Shown here: one piece after another, positions 26,301-36,394 of the stretch
Layout of the letters: every line of letters begins with the position of its first letter
How positions within the stretch are numbered: the first letter of the stretch is position 1
Source of the DNA: Anas platyrhynchos
Taxonomy: Eukaryota; Chordata; Aves; Anseriformes; Anatidae
DNA: 64,000 bases
Direction: 5' to 3'
NCBI RefSeq assembly: GCF_047663525.1
Contig: NC_092611.1
Coordinates: forward strand, 5,617,001-5,681,000
The notes under the pieces: generated by a model
Told to the model about the DNA's origin: nothing
The model's input: the letters and a program-made list of their open reading frames with translations, nothing else
The model's database searches: none
Position numbers and translations under genes: made by a program

Positions 26301-29300
26301 TAAACGTAGGCCTTCAGGACTGGCATTGGTAGCCAGGAATAGCTTTTATGTAGAGAAGTGAGTCCTCCTAGCTGTCTTGAGAAGTTGGCTCAGCAGGCAG
26401 CGTGTTTCTAGCTGGGTGACTTATGAGCTGTGCTATTTCTTATTACCTTCTGTTTGTTTTTGCAGGCTGCAGGCTCTTGGCCGTGGAGCTGACATCCAGC
26501 AACACCAAGCCCGTGGTGCAGGAATTTCAGAGTGAGTGCCGTGGGGGCCCGCTGGCTGCCTGACACCACTGCTGCACTGCCCTCTGCCTGGAGCTTTGTA
26601 TCAGTCCAAACAATTGAGAAAACCTTTGCTTGGTGCTCATGGTTATCTAGGTTTCTTGGGCAAGGCAGAACTGCTGAGAGCTTGAGATTCAGCAAAGGGC
26701 TTAAGAACATGTCTGTCTCGCTCTCTGTTTTCAACACGCTTGATTGGAAGGGTTTGTTGAAGTCCCCTGAAAGCCATTGGCATTGCAAAGTATCTGCCTA
26801 AGTGCTTTTTTGAACTGGATCCCAAATGGAGGGAAGGCAGCCGCTTTGCAATTAATACACTGAAAAGGGCTTCGGGAAATGTCTATTTTACCTTGGCCCT
26901 AATACAGCCTGCAACGTGATCCTGGGTGAGCCAGCACCAACCCCGCTGTGCTGCCTTCTTGTGTAGAGATGGAGATGATGATGCCTCCCTCAGAAGGGGC
27001 TGGATGTGCAGGATTTATCCACAGGCATCATGGTCCCCAGGTCACTTGGGAGGACAGCGTGTTGTCGGTACATCACCAGACACCACCCAAGGAGATTCTG
27101 CAGTCCTGACTCACGCTGTATGCTCTGATTAACAGCAAGACAGCGCCATGGACTCACCCTGTCATAAGGTCTTGTTTGCCATACATCAGAGCCCGAAGAG
27201 AACAGTGTGTTCGTTTCTCTCCATAGCTGATATCTGTACAGCTATTATTTTTGCTGGCCAAAATCCATCTTCCCCAATAGCTCCTGGAACCCAGCGGTGT
27301 TTCTGTTTGTGAGGCACATGAAAGAGAAGGCTTTTGCTTTGTGGGCAGCGTCTCCTAATAAAACAGAGTGTGAGGCTGCTTAAAGCAGAGCAAAAATACA
27401 GCTGCTTCCTATTAATCTGTATTATTTCCTTTATTTCTCTTTCTAGGTGTTGAGCTGTCCTGCATCATTAAATCCACCGTAACGGCAGATCCCAGAATCG
27501 AGTGGAAGAAAATCCGAAATGGCGAAACCTCTTACGTATTTTTTGACAATAAAATGCAGGGTATGACGATGCATTGTTCTCTTAGGCTTCCAAAACCAGC
27601 CTCAGTACAAAACCAGCCTCAGTACAACTGAGAACAAACAACTCAGGAAAAGGCTGCCTTGCTGCTTTCTTCTGGAACTAGAGTTCAGCAGTAGAAGTAC
27701 AAGGTGGAGAGAAAGAGCAGGATGTTATTTGCCGTCTGGCAGGTCATTATTGACAGTTTTCAGTACCGAGCCAGAGAGCTGGAGTGAGCTCCTAGGTAGG
27801 AAATGATTAAGAAAGCAAATGCTGCAGCTTCCTTTCTCCAGCACCTGGTGGTCCTGGTCCTTGCATGGTCGCTGGGTGCCTGGGCTCTCAGGACCGGACA
27901 CCGACCTCGTCTGTCTGTCCTCTGAAATCTGAGAGCCCCACCTGGGCTTCCCAAGGAGTTTGTGCTGAGCTGCCAGTGCTTACTGCTGAGGTCGCAGGGT
28001 GCTTTTTCCTGGCAGCATGCAATTAGGAACAGGCAGTGAAACTCAAACATGGGGCTGCCGGTAAGGCTTGACCCCACCTGGAATTATTCCAAGATCGCAG
28101 CCACTTTAAATGGGACCAACAGCCATAGCTGAGTGAATCTCCCAAGGGAGACAAGGCCTGAGGCTGACTCAAAATCCAATTTTGCCACGGTTTTGGAGAT
28201 TTGGGGTGGTGCCTGCTAGTTCATCCTCTTATATGGTTAGCAGCAGTTCTCCTTTGTGGGCACTGCAGAGAGGAAGGCTCTTAACTTTAGAGCATCAAGT
28301 TCCTTTCAAGTGGTTCTCTGGACTCCAGAAAGAGTCCAAGACCAACCACTTCACTCACATGCCTGAAGTTAGTTTGTGTGACTATCTTGAATTTTATCTC
28401 TCTCTTTCCTCTGTATCAGGAGACTTTGCAACTCGTGCGGAAATTCTGAGCCGGACATCGCTGGTGATTAAAAACACCACCCGGATGGACACTGCCACGT
28501 ACCGCTGTGAAGTGGCGGCACCTTCTGATACCAAAACCATAGATGAAATAAATATCCAGCTCACAGTCCAAGGTATTGCTGCACATCCAGATACTTTTAC
28601 AAGTGCTGCTAGCTAACAGAAGCCGTGAGTCTTTCCAGAGTTGAAAACGTGTCATTCAACAGACTTTGGAACTTGTTGCTTAAAACCGTCTGGAAATAGC
28701 TGAAAGTTTTGATGTCTCTGCAGCACAGCCATCTTAGAAACTATGTCAGAAATTATTTAGTTTTACTCAGCAGTAACGTTCACATGGTTTGTGTCTTTTC
28801 CTGCAGTGAAGCCTGTGACTCCCAGATGCGTAGTGCCTAAAGCTGTACCCGTTGGTAAGACAGCCTCCCTCCACTGCCACGAGAACGAGGGTTACCCAAA
28901 GTCTACTTACAGCTGGTATCGCAACAGCGAACCTTTATCACCAGACACGAAGACAAACACCAAATTCCAGAATTCGTCCTACAGCTTGAACCCCACCACA
29001 GGCACTCTGGTAATGCCCTGATGGATATGACTGCGACTTGTGTTGCTGGACAGGTTCTTTCTAGGGTTGCTTCTGAAAGAAAAAAGTCATTGTGTGGCTT
29101 TCCAGGAGGGTATAATTTGGAGAACTGTTCTAGGATGTGGGTGATTTGGGAAAAGGAAGATTAATATGATAGAAGATATTACCCTAGCTGTTGGTTTTGA
29201 TCACTGCTGATAACACTTGCCTTTTTACAAAGAGGGAGGAAAATGTCTCATGGCCCATCACAAAGCCTGGCAAATGGAGAACTGTGCGGTCAGAACTGCT

Positions 29301-32300
29301 CCTCATGCTCCTGTCAGGCCTCTGAATTCCCTACAATTATCTTTTCCTTGTGAATCCCTGAAGCAAATCGAGTCCTGCTTTCTAACATGTTAAAATAACC
29401 CTCACGGTGCCTTTCCCCTTTCCTCCTCACCAGGTTTTCCACGCTGTGCACAAAGGCGACACAGGCCGTTACTCCTGCATAGCAACAAACGACGCGGGTT
29501 TTGCCAAATGTGAGGAGCAGGAGATGGAAGTCTGTGAGTGGCCCTGCATATTTCTTGGCAATGTTGATTAATAAATCACCATACACAAACCTCATCACCA
29601 AGGGGGAAGAGGAGGGACATCCTAGAGCATGAAGTCATTTCACCTTTCTCGTAGCCCCTAACACAGCTAACTTTTCCAGGAAGGAATCAGGACGAGGTTT
29701 CTGCAGTGTTTTCAAAGCTGAGCAGCATTAAAGGAGGAAATCAGAGAGTAAAACTGCAAAGTCTCAGAAGGCAGCATCTCTAAAAGCTGCTTATTCTGAG
29801 TCAACAGGCACTTGCTGTGCTTTACGCAGGCTGTACTGCTGATAACCCACTGTACAACATAAAGAGGTTCCGGAAGTATTGTAATATCTAGGTAACAGGT
29901 ACAAGGATGTCCAAACTATCAAAGAAAGAACACAGACGATCTTTAAGGATACTCAATAACTGTAGAGGGGCTTTTTGTTACTTTTCTAAATTTGTAGAAG
30001 AACAAAGTTGGTGTTACTTGTATTAGGAACTTCAGTTTCCTAACGATGGTCCAGTCAGTCCTCTTGTTGAAGCATCCCTTTTAAATGAACAAGGCACATC
30101 CAGAGAAAAATCTACAAATTCAGGGAAACATTAAAACATTGTTCAGATTCATGAACAAGTTTTAGGTTCAGACAAGCAAACAGTGAATGGCACATGACTG
30201 AACCTGGTAGACACAAGACAAGATAAGGAAGATTTGTTAATTTTCCCTCTTTTGTTTGGCCATAACAGAAGCTGTGCTCTGGATGGACTCTTGAGTCCTT
30301 CCTGATTGGAGCTGCATTAGGGACTCCCTAGATCCTTATGAATTATTGCAGTTTGCTTAGCATATTCAAGAGATGTTATTTTATTGTATTTAAAGCTAGA
30401 ATATTGCTGTCTTTAAAAAAATACTGGATTATGGTTTCTCTCTTTTTAGATGACCTCAATATTGGTGGGATAATTGGTGGAGTCCTGGTGGTCATAGCAG
30501 TTTTGGTGCTCATCACTCTTGGTATCTGCTGTGCCTACAGAAGGGGCTACTTTGCAAACAGTAAAGAGAGTGGGGAAAGGTAAGCTGGGATTCTCGTGCA
30601 AGTCCCTACACCCACAACTAGCATGAATTGGTCTGAAGGGGGCTAGAAATCAGTGGCTAAAATATATTTCAGTGCCTGACCTGGACATATTTCTTCCTAG
30701 TTCCCCACCAAAGAGTACAGGCCAGCCCAGCTCTTGAAGTATCCAATTCCCCACCATAAGCTGAAGGTTTATTTGCCAAAGGGAGAATTTTTGGTACAGC
30801 TCCTTTTGTGCTTGCTACCAAGACCAGACAGAGGAGTTAGAGCTGTGCTCTCCTGTCTTCATACCTTGCTTTGGAAGGGGGGAGCAGCAAAATTAAACGC
30901 CTACAGGTGTTTGTCCAATGGGTTATGTGCTGTTGGCATACAGAGGTCTACAGCTTAACGAGCAGAGCTCGCTGCACAATTAGTTTAAAGCATCAGGACA
31001 TGCATAGAAAATATATGCAGAAGAGTAGGCTGCCTGCAGGAAATCTCACTAGTTGTGACTTGGAACCTAAATTTGGGATTAAAAACAAGCACTTCAGAAT
31101 GCACATTAGGACGTTAAAAACAAGAGCATTAGCATTTAAGGTGACAATTTCTTCGTGGATCAGAAATGAGCCTTGATATCCTTACAGAACTTGCAGAAGA
31201 GATAATATATGGAAAACCAAGATTCTCATCAGATAGATTTATTCCATGTTAAATGCTGCTTTTCAGTAGAAATCCTGTAGATGAAAAAAAAGTTCCCCAG
31301 AAAAAGCTCCAAATACTCCATATAAATGCAGCTGAGGGTTGGCTTACACTGGACCTCACAGTCCTATGCGATTTCTGAATTCCTAGGGGACTGCAAACAA
31401 GTAGTGCTGCCTTATAACTAAGCAAAATGCTGAAGGCATCTGGCAGCGAAGGCTGAAAATTGACTTTGTAATTGCCACAAGAAACAATACAGAAGGCACA
31501 CAGAAACGTAGTGCACAGGGACCAAAGTAGGGAAGACCAGACAAGTATCAGTTAATCTTTGCAGCTTTTGCAGATACAGCTTGGTATTGTGGAAACATAC
31601 AGCAATCTTCTTACCTTGTGCTGACAGGGAGTTTTGAGAAAATCCCAGTGATGATAAATGATGGAATATGTACAGACCTGGCATTTGAGCAATGAGCTAG
31701 GTTTCTCTGTTTTCTTTTCACTGGACTGCTTTTCCTCATTTTCTTCTTTCTCAGTCCCTCCTCTTCAAAATTCTGCAGGCTCCTTGTCCCAGAAGTAAGA
31801 TTTTTTTTTTCCCTTTATTTTAGCTACAAGACTCCAGCAAAACCTGATGGTGTTAACTATATCCGGACAGATGATGAGGTAATAAATGATTTGCATTTAA
31901 CATCTCTGTTGAGGAGAGGAAGAGGGTGGGCAGAGGGCTACAAGCTTTTTTAGGGCCTGTAGACTTTCTTAGAGTGATCACCACTGAGAAGCAAGAATGT
32001 AGAACAGAGAGAAAACAGAAGGGTAAAGGCTGAGTCATTTCCTTAGAAATGTTGAACAGTTTAAGTTGCCTTAAGTGACTGATGCCAAGAGCAATCAAAT
32101 GCAGCTCTGCTGTCTGTTATCTTATGGCTTGACCCCCTTAGGATGAGTTTCATTGGATTAAGTAGGCAGGCCGCGATGCTTTTGCAAGATAATTTGCATT
32201 TTGGGATTTGAATAGATCACTAAGCTTAAGATGAGAAAAAGCCTCTCCCTCTTAGCAGAGATACTGAAGAGGGAATGAGAAAGTGCCCTGCCATGGCTTG

Positions 32301-32520
32301 GTATTGGAGGAGGAGAGCAGGAGAGGGAGACCACCAGCCTGCTATGACCGCTGCTCCCCTCTCCTCCAAGTTACACAGAGGGGATCTGCATTTCAGATGC
32401 ATGTTACAGCTGGGGGCAGCGGGAACAAAGGGGTGCCTGGAAAGCCACTAGCGCCATCCTACAACCAGAACTGTTTCGTTGCAGGGTGACTTCAGACACA
32501 AATCTTCATTTGTCATATAA
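2145..32520 (+). CDS. JAM3: JAM3, junctional adhesion molecule C (9 coding exons)
   Basis: Join: 2145-2190, 26466-26531, 27447-27560, 28420-28572, 28807-29009, 29434-29533, 30450-30579, 31824-31878, 32485-32520. The 903 nt give 300 residues plus stop (human JAM-C has about 310), and all introns are GT-AG with matching phases. JAM3 is a type I membrane protein of tight junctions and of endothelial, testis and nerve contacts. It acts in homophilic and JAM-B adhesion and in cell polarity through PDZ partners. Seen in the product: a hydrophobic signal peptide; Ig domain 1 with Cys43 and Cys105 and the cis-dimer motif R54-I-E; Ig domain 2 with Cys150 and Cys209 plus the extra Cys134/Cys220 pair typical of JAMs; N-glycosylation sequons at N94 and N182; a transmembrane helix at about 233-256; and C-terminal SSFVI, a PDZ ligand. 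The start has a good Kozak context (A at -3, G at +4). The gene converges on NCAPD3. Confidence 0.96.
2338..2880. repeat. GC-rich minisatellite at start of JAM3 intron 1
   Basis: Imperfect tandem array with a repeat length of about 30 bp. Each unit has the form GGGGAGAAGGGGGGATGC followed by a GAGCCCCGNCCC-like half. About 15 copies are visible, clearest between 2480 and 2830. The + strand carries the G-runs. It begins about 150 bp after exon 1, so it may lie within regulatory chromatin of the promoter. Confidence 0.85.
4189..4202. repeat. Poly-A run (14 A)
   Basis: Simple homopolymer in JAM3 intron 1. No target duplication or element body was recognised beside it. Confidence 0.85.
4781..4813. 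repeat. T-rich tract
   Basis: Nearly pure thymidine tract with interruptions (TTTTTTTCTTTATTTC then a long T-run) in JAM3 intron 1. Low complexity only. Confidence 0.85.
8469..8540. repeat. Short tandem array, GGATGTACAAGG core
   Basis: Four degenerate copies of a GATGTACAAGG/GATGTACAGGG core spaced about 18-20 bp apart, in JAM3 intron 1. Unit spacing varies because of small insertions. Confidence 0.75.
18991..19055 (+). mobile_element. CR1 LINE 3'-end relic (+ orientation)
   Basis: GGGTTGGACTCTATGATCT, then TCCCTTCCAGTTCAGG, then ATTCTATGATTCTATTG, matches the known 3' terminus of avian CR1 elements including the terminal ATTCTATGATTCT repeats. It is heavily 5' truncated, as usual for CR1. 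The left edge may extend further but has decayed. Confidence 0.85.
20105..20150. repeat. Homopurine tract (46 bp)
   Basis: A stretch of A and G only on the + strand, AAGAGGGAGAAG followed by AAG/AAAG repeats and ending in AAAAAAAGG. It is a polypurine-polypyrimidine segment with triplex-forming potential, in JAM3 intron 1. Confidence 0.85.
22805..22862. repeat. Exact 23-bp direct repeat, 34-bp period
   Basis: TAGTACATACAGATCTGGTA followed by GGT occurs at 22805-22827 and again at 22839-22861, separated by 11 bp. It looks like a recent local tandem duplication in JAM3 intron 1. Confidence 0.85.
23746..23835 (-). mobile_element. CR1 LINE relic (- orientation)
   Basis: ACAGTTTGGTTGGAAGGGAC followed by CTTTAAAGATCA is the reverse complement of the CR1 3' region. 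Further right the match fades (TGATGGGACACTTC resembles the GGGACACC segment). This is a diverged, 5'-truncated copy lying antisense to JAM3; its right edge is uncertain. Confidence 0.7.
26466..26531 (+). CDS. JAM3: JAM3 coding exon 2
   Basis: Residues 16-37: end of the signal peptide and the mature N-terminus, ending [10 protein letters not shown] (human has TPVVQEFE). Acceptor tgcag|GC, donor A|gtgagt. A second AG seven bases downstream would shift the frame, so the first is used. Confidence 0.93.
27447..27560 (+). CDS. JAM3: JAM3 coding exon 3 (Ig domain 1, first half)
   Basis: Residues 38-75: SVELSCII with Cys43, then DPRIEWKK with the JAM cis-dimer motif R-I-E, then YVFFDNKMQ. Acceptor ttctag, donor AGG|gtatga. 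Phase 1 on both sides, typical of Ig-domain exons. Confidence 0.95.
27592..27625. repeat. 17-bp tandem duplication
   Basis: AAAACCAGCCTCAGTAC occurs twice head to tail in JAM3 intron 3, starting about 30 bp after the exon 3 donor. Small local duplication. Confidence 0.85.
28420..28572 (+). CDS. JAM3: JAM3 coding exon 4 (Ig domain 1, second half)
   Basis: Residues 76-126: [10 protein letters not shown], the NTT sequon at N94, TYRCEV with Cys105 and [12 protein letters not shown]. Acceptor tatcag, donor CAAG|gtattg. If intron 4 were retained, translation would stop 18 codons later. Confidence 0.95.
28807..29009 (+). CDS. JAM3: JAM3 coding exon 5 (Ig domain 2, first part)
   Basis: Residues 127-194: [24 protein letters not shown] with Cys150, YSWYRN, the NSS sequon at N182, and NPTTGTL. 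Acceptor cctgcag. The donor CTG|gtaatg departs from consensus at +4 to +6, and the unspliced frame ends three codons later. Confidence 0.94.
29434..29533 (+). CDS. JAM3: JAM3 coding exon 6 (Ig domain 2, end)
   Basis: Residues 195-227: [20 protein letters not shown] with Cys209, then [10 protein letters not shown] with the extra JAM cysteine Cys220. Acceptor caccag, donor T|gtgagt. Confidence 0.95.
30450..30579 (+). CDS. JAM3: JAM3 coding exon 7 (transmembrane segment)
   Basis: Residues 228-270: [15 protein letters not shown] opens the membrane helix (about 233-256), followed by [10 protein letters not shown] with juxtamembrane cysteines that could be palmitoylated, and a short cytoplasmic stretch. 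Acceptor ttttag, donor AAG|gtaagc. Confidence 0.95.
31824..31878 (+). CDS. JAM3: JAM3 coding exon 8 (cytoplasmic)
   Basis: Residues 271-289: [19 protein letters not shown], nearly the human sequence. Acceptor is a T-rich tract ending ttttag; donor GAG|gtaata. Confidence 0.95.
32485..32520 (+). CDS. JAM3: JAM3 coding exon 9 (PDZ ligand and stop)
   Basis: [11 protein letters not shown] then TAA. SSFVI is the PDZ-binding C-terminus through which JAM-C binds ZO-1 and PAR3 (known for the family). Acceptor tttcgttgcag. Confidence 0.96.
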   Translation, partial: GDFRHKSSFVI

Positions 32521-34141
32521 GATGCCAAAAGAATACTGCAAACCAGCAAAAGCAAGTGTGAAAATACCTCCTCCAGGAACTCGAAGTGAGAGCAAAAGAT
32601 GAATTAAGTGCGCTTGGAAGAGTTTGGAACACACAAGAACTTGATAGCTAGCTATCTGTATATCTTTTTTTTCTTTGCCAAAGTTTAAAGTAACTCCTCA
32701 CTGCCCAACTCATGTCTCCCCGGCCTCTGGAGATACCAACGAGATCACCTAAACCTGTCCTTGGAGTAAGGAAGAGTTTTAATACTTCCCAAGAGACTGT
32801 GCTGTGGAAGTTTGTGGAATTGCCTTCTCTTTGTGCTGCAGGGACACAGCCACAACATGGGAACCACCCAGGGGAGTAGCGTTACGTAAACGTGTAGTAG
32901 ACATCACTAGTGCAAATTACTAGTAGGAAAAAAAGGTGCTGACATGGCAATAGAAGGACTTCAAAGAATAAGATTTACCCATGCAAGGGGGAGTCTTCCT
33001 CTCGGTAGTTTGTTGCCCAGGCCTGGCTGGTGACTTTTACAGTTGTGATTGTCTTGTGCTTTTGACTCCGACTGCTCAGGTGCAGAATAGGTATCTGACT
33101 AGTCAACAGGAACAGACAGCGATACAGCAAACTAATGTTCCCAGTCCTATTGTCAACTTACTGAATTCTCGTTGCTCCATTTAACCAGAAACAGGCAGCG
33201 TCAGGCCAGAAGGACTGCTTCTGTTCACTGCTTCATAGAAAGCTCACTGCACGCAGGTAACCCCTAACTCTAATCTGCGCAATGCAGGCTTGCCTCTTGC
33301 GTCTTCTGGTGTCCTAAAGAGGCTTACAGTGGAGGCAGAACCTAGTGCTGAGACATCCCTTTCAGGAAAATTAAAGCCAAATACTTTCATGGGCCAAGAT
33401 TCCCAGAAAAGGTACTGAGATGTCTTCAAGCTTTTTTTACCTTCTGCGTTTATTTTGTAAAATCCCACATTCTAAATTTTTTGCAAAGATATATTTTGAT
33501 TACTTCAGAAAAGGTAACGTTTCTATTTAAAGTGTAAATACGTGATGCCAGCAGTGTTTAAGTAACGTAGCTATTTTTTTACTTTTTAAGCTACAGAGAG
33601 GAGCTCAAACGTTGCTATAGTATGGCACTGTCAGAGCATATCAGTATTACGGCAGCACGTAATACAAAACTGCAGGTGGAACAGCATCTCTTTCCTCTTA
33701 AACTAGCCTCTGCAATTTCCTTGTCACATGAGGTCTTACAAGACACAGGACAGAGTCACTCAGGGATAGTTTTTGTAAATTTATGGCAGGACCTATCAAC
33801 TTTTTTATATATTAAACTTACTTTTCTTGCCAGTGACCAACACTTTGTTTTTGTTGTTGCAAGAAATATCCAGGGATGGCTTTTTGGATGCAGTTCCAAT
33901 AAGGTGACAGAGTGACTTTAATGTGTGCTACCCTTCTGCAAGATCCCTAAAGCACTAACACGGTGTGACAGCTACGGCAACTTTACAGGTTTAGCTTGCA
34001 TAGCCAAGGCAACTGTTTCTGGAGTTAGGAAAGCAAAAGGTCAATACAAAAGCACTTTTGTAATGTCAGTTGCAACTTGTCTCTAGAGGGTTAAAAAAAA
34101 AAGACAACAAATCTAGTTCTCTTAGCTTTAAAGAGAATACA

Positions 34142-34159
34142 TGGAAACACGTGTTTCCA
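34142..34159. repeat. 18-bp perfect palindrome with CACGTG centre
   Basis: TGGAAACACGTGTTTCCA reads the same on both strands. Its centre is the E-box CACGTG. It lies within the JAM3 3'UTR. Confidence 0.9.
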
Positions 34160-35027
34160 AGAAACATTTTTGTTGATAACATTGAAAAGCATTGGGTAAT
34201 GTAAAACTGCAAGATGTGGATGCAACACTAGAACTGTGCTGTGGTTTAAGAATTTTTTTTTAATGTAGCATAATTTAGTGTTCTTGTATTTCCAATATGA
34301 ATTGAGTTGTCTTAACTTTTCATGTATACAGTATTTTGAATACTTGACGATTTGGACTGTCAGTGTTATTTTTTAGTGTTCTGCATTAATCTGCTTTGTT
34401 TCCTAGGGGCCTCGCTGGACATGCCATTGCTGCATTTGTTTTGCCTCAACAAAGTGTTATCCCTTTCCTTTGGCTAGCAAAAGTACAAATAAGGATGGGC
34501 AGCAATACCCATCTGTTCTTTACTTAACTGGGACATTACCACTGCTACTTTGCTACTACATTTTGGTTACCTTCTTAAGACACGCTCATCAACCAAGCCC
34601 CACAGTACTGTTCACAGGCTGCATGCTGCCTCTAATCATTATGACAGTAGTGAGTGTAACATTCCTTTGCACCTTCTGTATATCCACTACTCCTTTCCTG
34701 TGCTGCTTTTAGGATACCTATAGTAAGGGAGAGAAAGAGAAGGTTTGAATCAGGTTATCTCTGGGCCCTATGGGAGCACAATCTACAGCCTCACCGTGAG
34801 CCAAAGGCAGCCTTCACATGAAAAGCCTGCAAGCTACGAATCAAGACTTATTTTTCAGTTCTAAAATGTGACAGTGGCATCTCTAACGAGAGAAGGGGAG
34901 ATGATCCCCCAGTACAGCTCATGAGATCTGATTGATGGAACTCATTGTATCATTGTGAATAATATTCAGGTTTGTACTAATGTATTACGTTTAACTTTGC
35001 CAAGAATGTTTTACATAAATACCAAGC

Positions 35028-35033
35028 TATAAA
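35028..35033 (+). terminator. JAM3: JAM3 poly(A) signal candidate, TATAAA variant
   Basis: TATAAA variant hexamer followed within 10-35 bases by a strong GU/U-rich element (TTGTGGGGTTTTTTG then a T-run). The downstream element is the best of the four candidates, although the hexamer is not canonical. Confidence 0.45.
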
Positions 35034-35336
35034 GCATTCTTGTGGGGTTTTTTGATTTTTTTTTTCTTAAACAGTCATAATATTGCAGGCATCTGTTTTC
35101 AGTTCTGTGAACGAAGGGAAGGTGTTTTCTGTCAGAACACTCACTTATATTGGGCTGTAGGTTATAGGAAGTCCAATAGCAAGTCCTGGTAATAGTAACA
35201 GCATGTTACTGCTTATGTTTATTCTTGGACAATCAGCTATCCTTGGTTCTTCTCTATAGAAGACAGATTCAAGCTCATGGGGCTTATCTCAGTGTTGGCT
35301 GAGGACAGAACAAAAGCTAGAAAGCACACAGTACAT

Positions 35337-35342
35337 AATAAA
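35337..35342 (+). terminator. JAM3: JAM3 poly(A) signal candidate AATAAA
   Basis: Canonical AATAAA in CATAATAAACC; the downstream GU-rich element is weak. Confidence 0.35.
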
Positions 35343-35406
35343 CCTACTTGAACTCCCATTTACCTTGAGAAGTGGTCAAGTAATATTTTAGAGCAGGAGA
35401 AAAGGA

Positions 35407-35477
35407 ACAAAATAAATAGATAAAAATAAATAAAACAAAACAAAACAAAATAAATAGATAATATAGATAATAAATAA
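35407..35477. repeat. A-rich simple repeat (AAAAC / AAATAGAT)
   Basis: Mixed microsatellite of AAATAAATAGATAAA and AAAAC units. It contains several incidental AATAAA hexamers that should not be read as poly(A) signals without transcript data. Confidence 0.85.
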
Positions 35478-35545
35478 CCAATCATTGTTTAAGCCAAAAG
35501 CATTCCATATGGCTCCTGTTCTTAGGTTTTGACATTGATTTTGAG

Positions 35546-35551
35546 AATAAA
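35546..35551 (+). terminator. JAM3: JAM3 poly(A) signal candidate AATAAA
   Basis: AATAAA in GAGAATAAAGTTT, followed by TTGAAGGTTTCTCTG, a modest U/G-rich stretch. Plausible distal end of the JAM3 transcript. Confidence 0.45.
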
Positions 35552-35799
35552 GTTTAACCTCACTTGAAGGTTTCTCTGATCTTCAAAACAGAATAGGGAA
35601 AGTGAGGGCAAAGACTGAGATTCCAGTGCAGAAGGTAAGTGTCTCTGGAAGGGCTGTGGCAAGAATATGCTTAGCGTGTTTCCACTTGTGCAGAAAAGCC
35701 TACTCCTGTTGTGGGGTCTGTGCTGGAGTAAAACAGATCAGCATGAACAAAACAGGTTCCATTTTCAAGTTACAATGAAACCCCAGGCAAGAGCTCTGT

Positions 35800-35805
35800 A
35801 ATAAA
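35800..35805 (+). terminator. JAM3: JAM3 poly(A) signal candidate AATAAA
   Basis: AATAAA in TGTAATAAAAGTT. If used, the JAM3 transcript ends within about 600 bp of the NCAPD3 3' end on the other strand. Confidence 0.35.
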
Positions 35806-36134
35806 AGTTAACAACTGGAAGACTTCAGCTAGGTTCACATGCTATCAGAGACACAGAAATGGTCAGACACTGCACATTTATAAGTTCTCTAGGCAGAGCA
35901 CAAAGCTATGTATATGACTTACCAACCTTGATTTTACTAAGTTACTCCTATCCTGCTTTCTGTCAAGTAAGTGTCTATATTTAAAAGCTGCTGGGTCCAA
36001 TGGTAATTGAACAGTGCCTAAGATACCAGTGACGTAGTAGAAGAGACTTCGAGGCTGTAGAATTATATAGAAAAAAAATCTTTGTCAGATCAAGAAGAGG
36101 GGAGAAGGTGTAGGTGGAATTAATTCTGTAACCA

Positions 36135-36140
36135 TTTATT
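36135..36140 (-). terminator. NCAPD3: NCAPD3 distal poly(A) signal candidate
   Basis: TTTATT on the + strand, AATAAA on the - strand, about 600 nt after the NCAPD3 stop. Possible distal site. Confidence 0.35.
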
Positions 36141-36394
36141 TTCATAAAATTTTAATAATTGGAAATAGTACAGTTCAAGAATGGAAATATTCCATATAAA
36201 AGAACATTAAGGCTGTTCATACACACAGGAGTTTGCACAACAAATAAGAGGTGATGTAGCGTGCAATTACCAGATTTAGGGGTGTGGCAGTAACAAGCTG
36301 CTCTACCTTTGTTCAAATTAAAGCAATTCTAGTATATCACCAAGAGGGACAATGAGGGATCAAGTGAATAAGCTGAGCCACTCACTTCCCTGCA

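Larger units (their letters stand above)
2191..26465 (+). other. JAM3: JAM3 intron 1 (24.3 kb)
   Basis: Single very long first intron, donor gtgagt and acceptor ttttgcag. The only structured content I can support is the minisatellite at its start, homopolymer and polypurine tracts, small tandem duplications and two CR1 relics, all listed separately. Open frames inside are at most about 160 codons, overlap on both strands and show no family resemblance. Enhancers are likely in an intron this size, but none can be identified from one sequence. Confidence 0.85.
32521..35820 (+). other. JAM3: JAM3 3'UTR (end uncertain)
   Basis: Begins after the TAA. The region is AU-rich with no further coding exon in frame. 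Four poly(A) signal candidates (35028, 35337, 35546, 35800) give possible ends from about 35050 to 35825. It contains an 18-bp perfect palindrome at 34142-34159 and an A-rich array at 35407-35477. A hydrophobic 80-codon frame at 34470-34712 starts with TTG and is not treated as a gene. Confidence 0.65.

Noticed and set aside
34470..34712. 80-codon hydrophobic frame in the JAM3 3'UTR
   Set aside because: Starts with TTG, not ATG; hydrophobicity follows from the T-rich 3'UTR. No evidence of translation.
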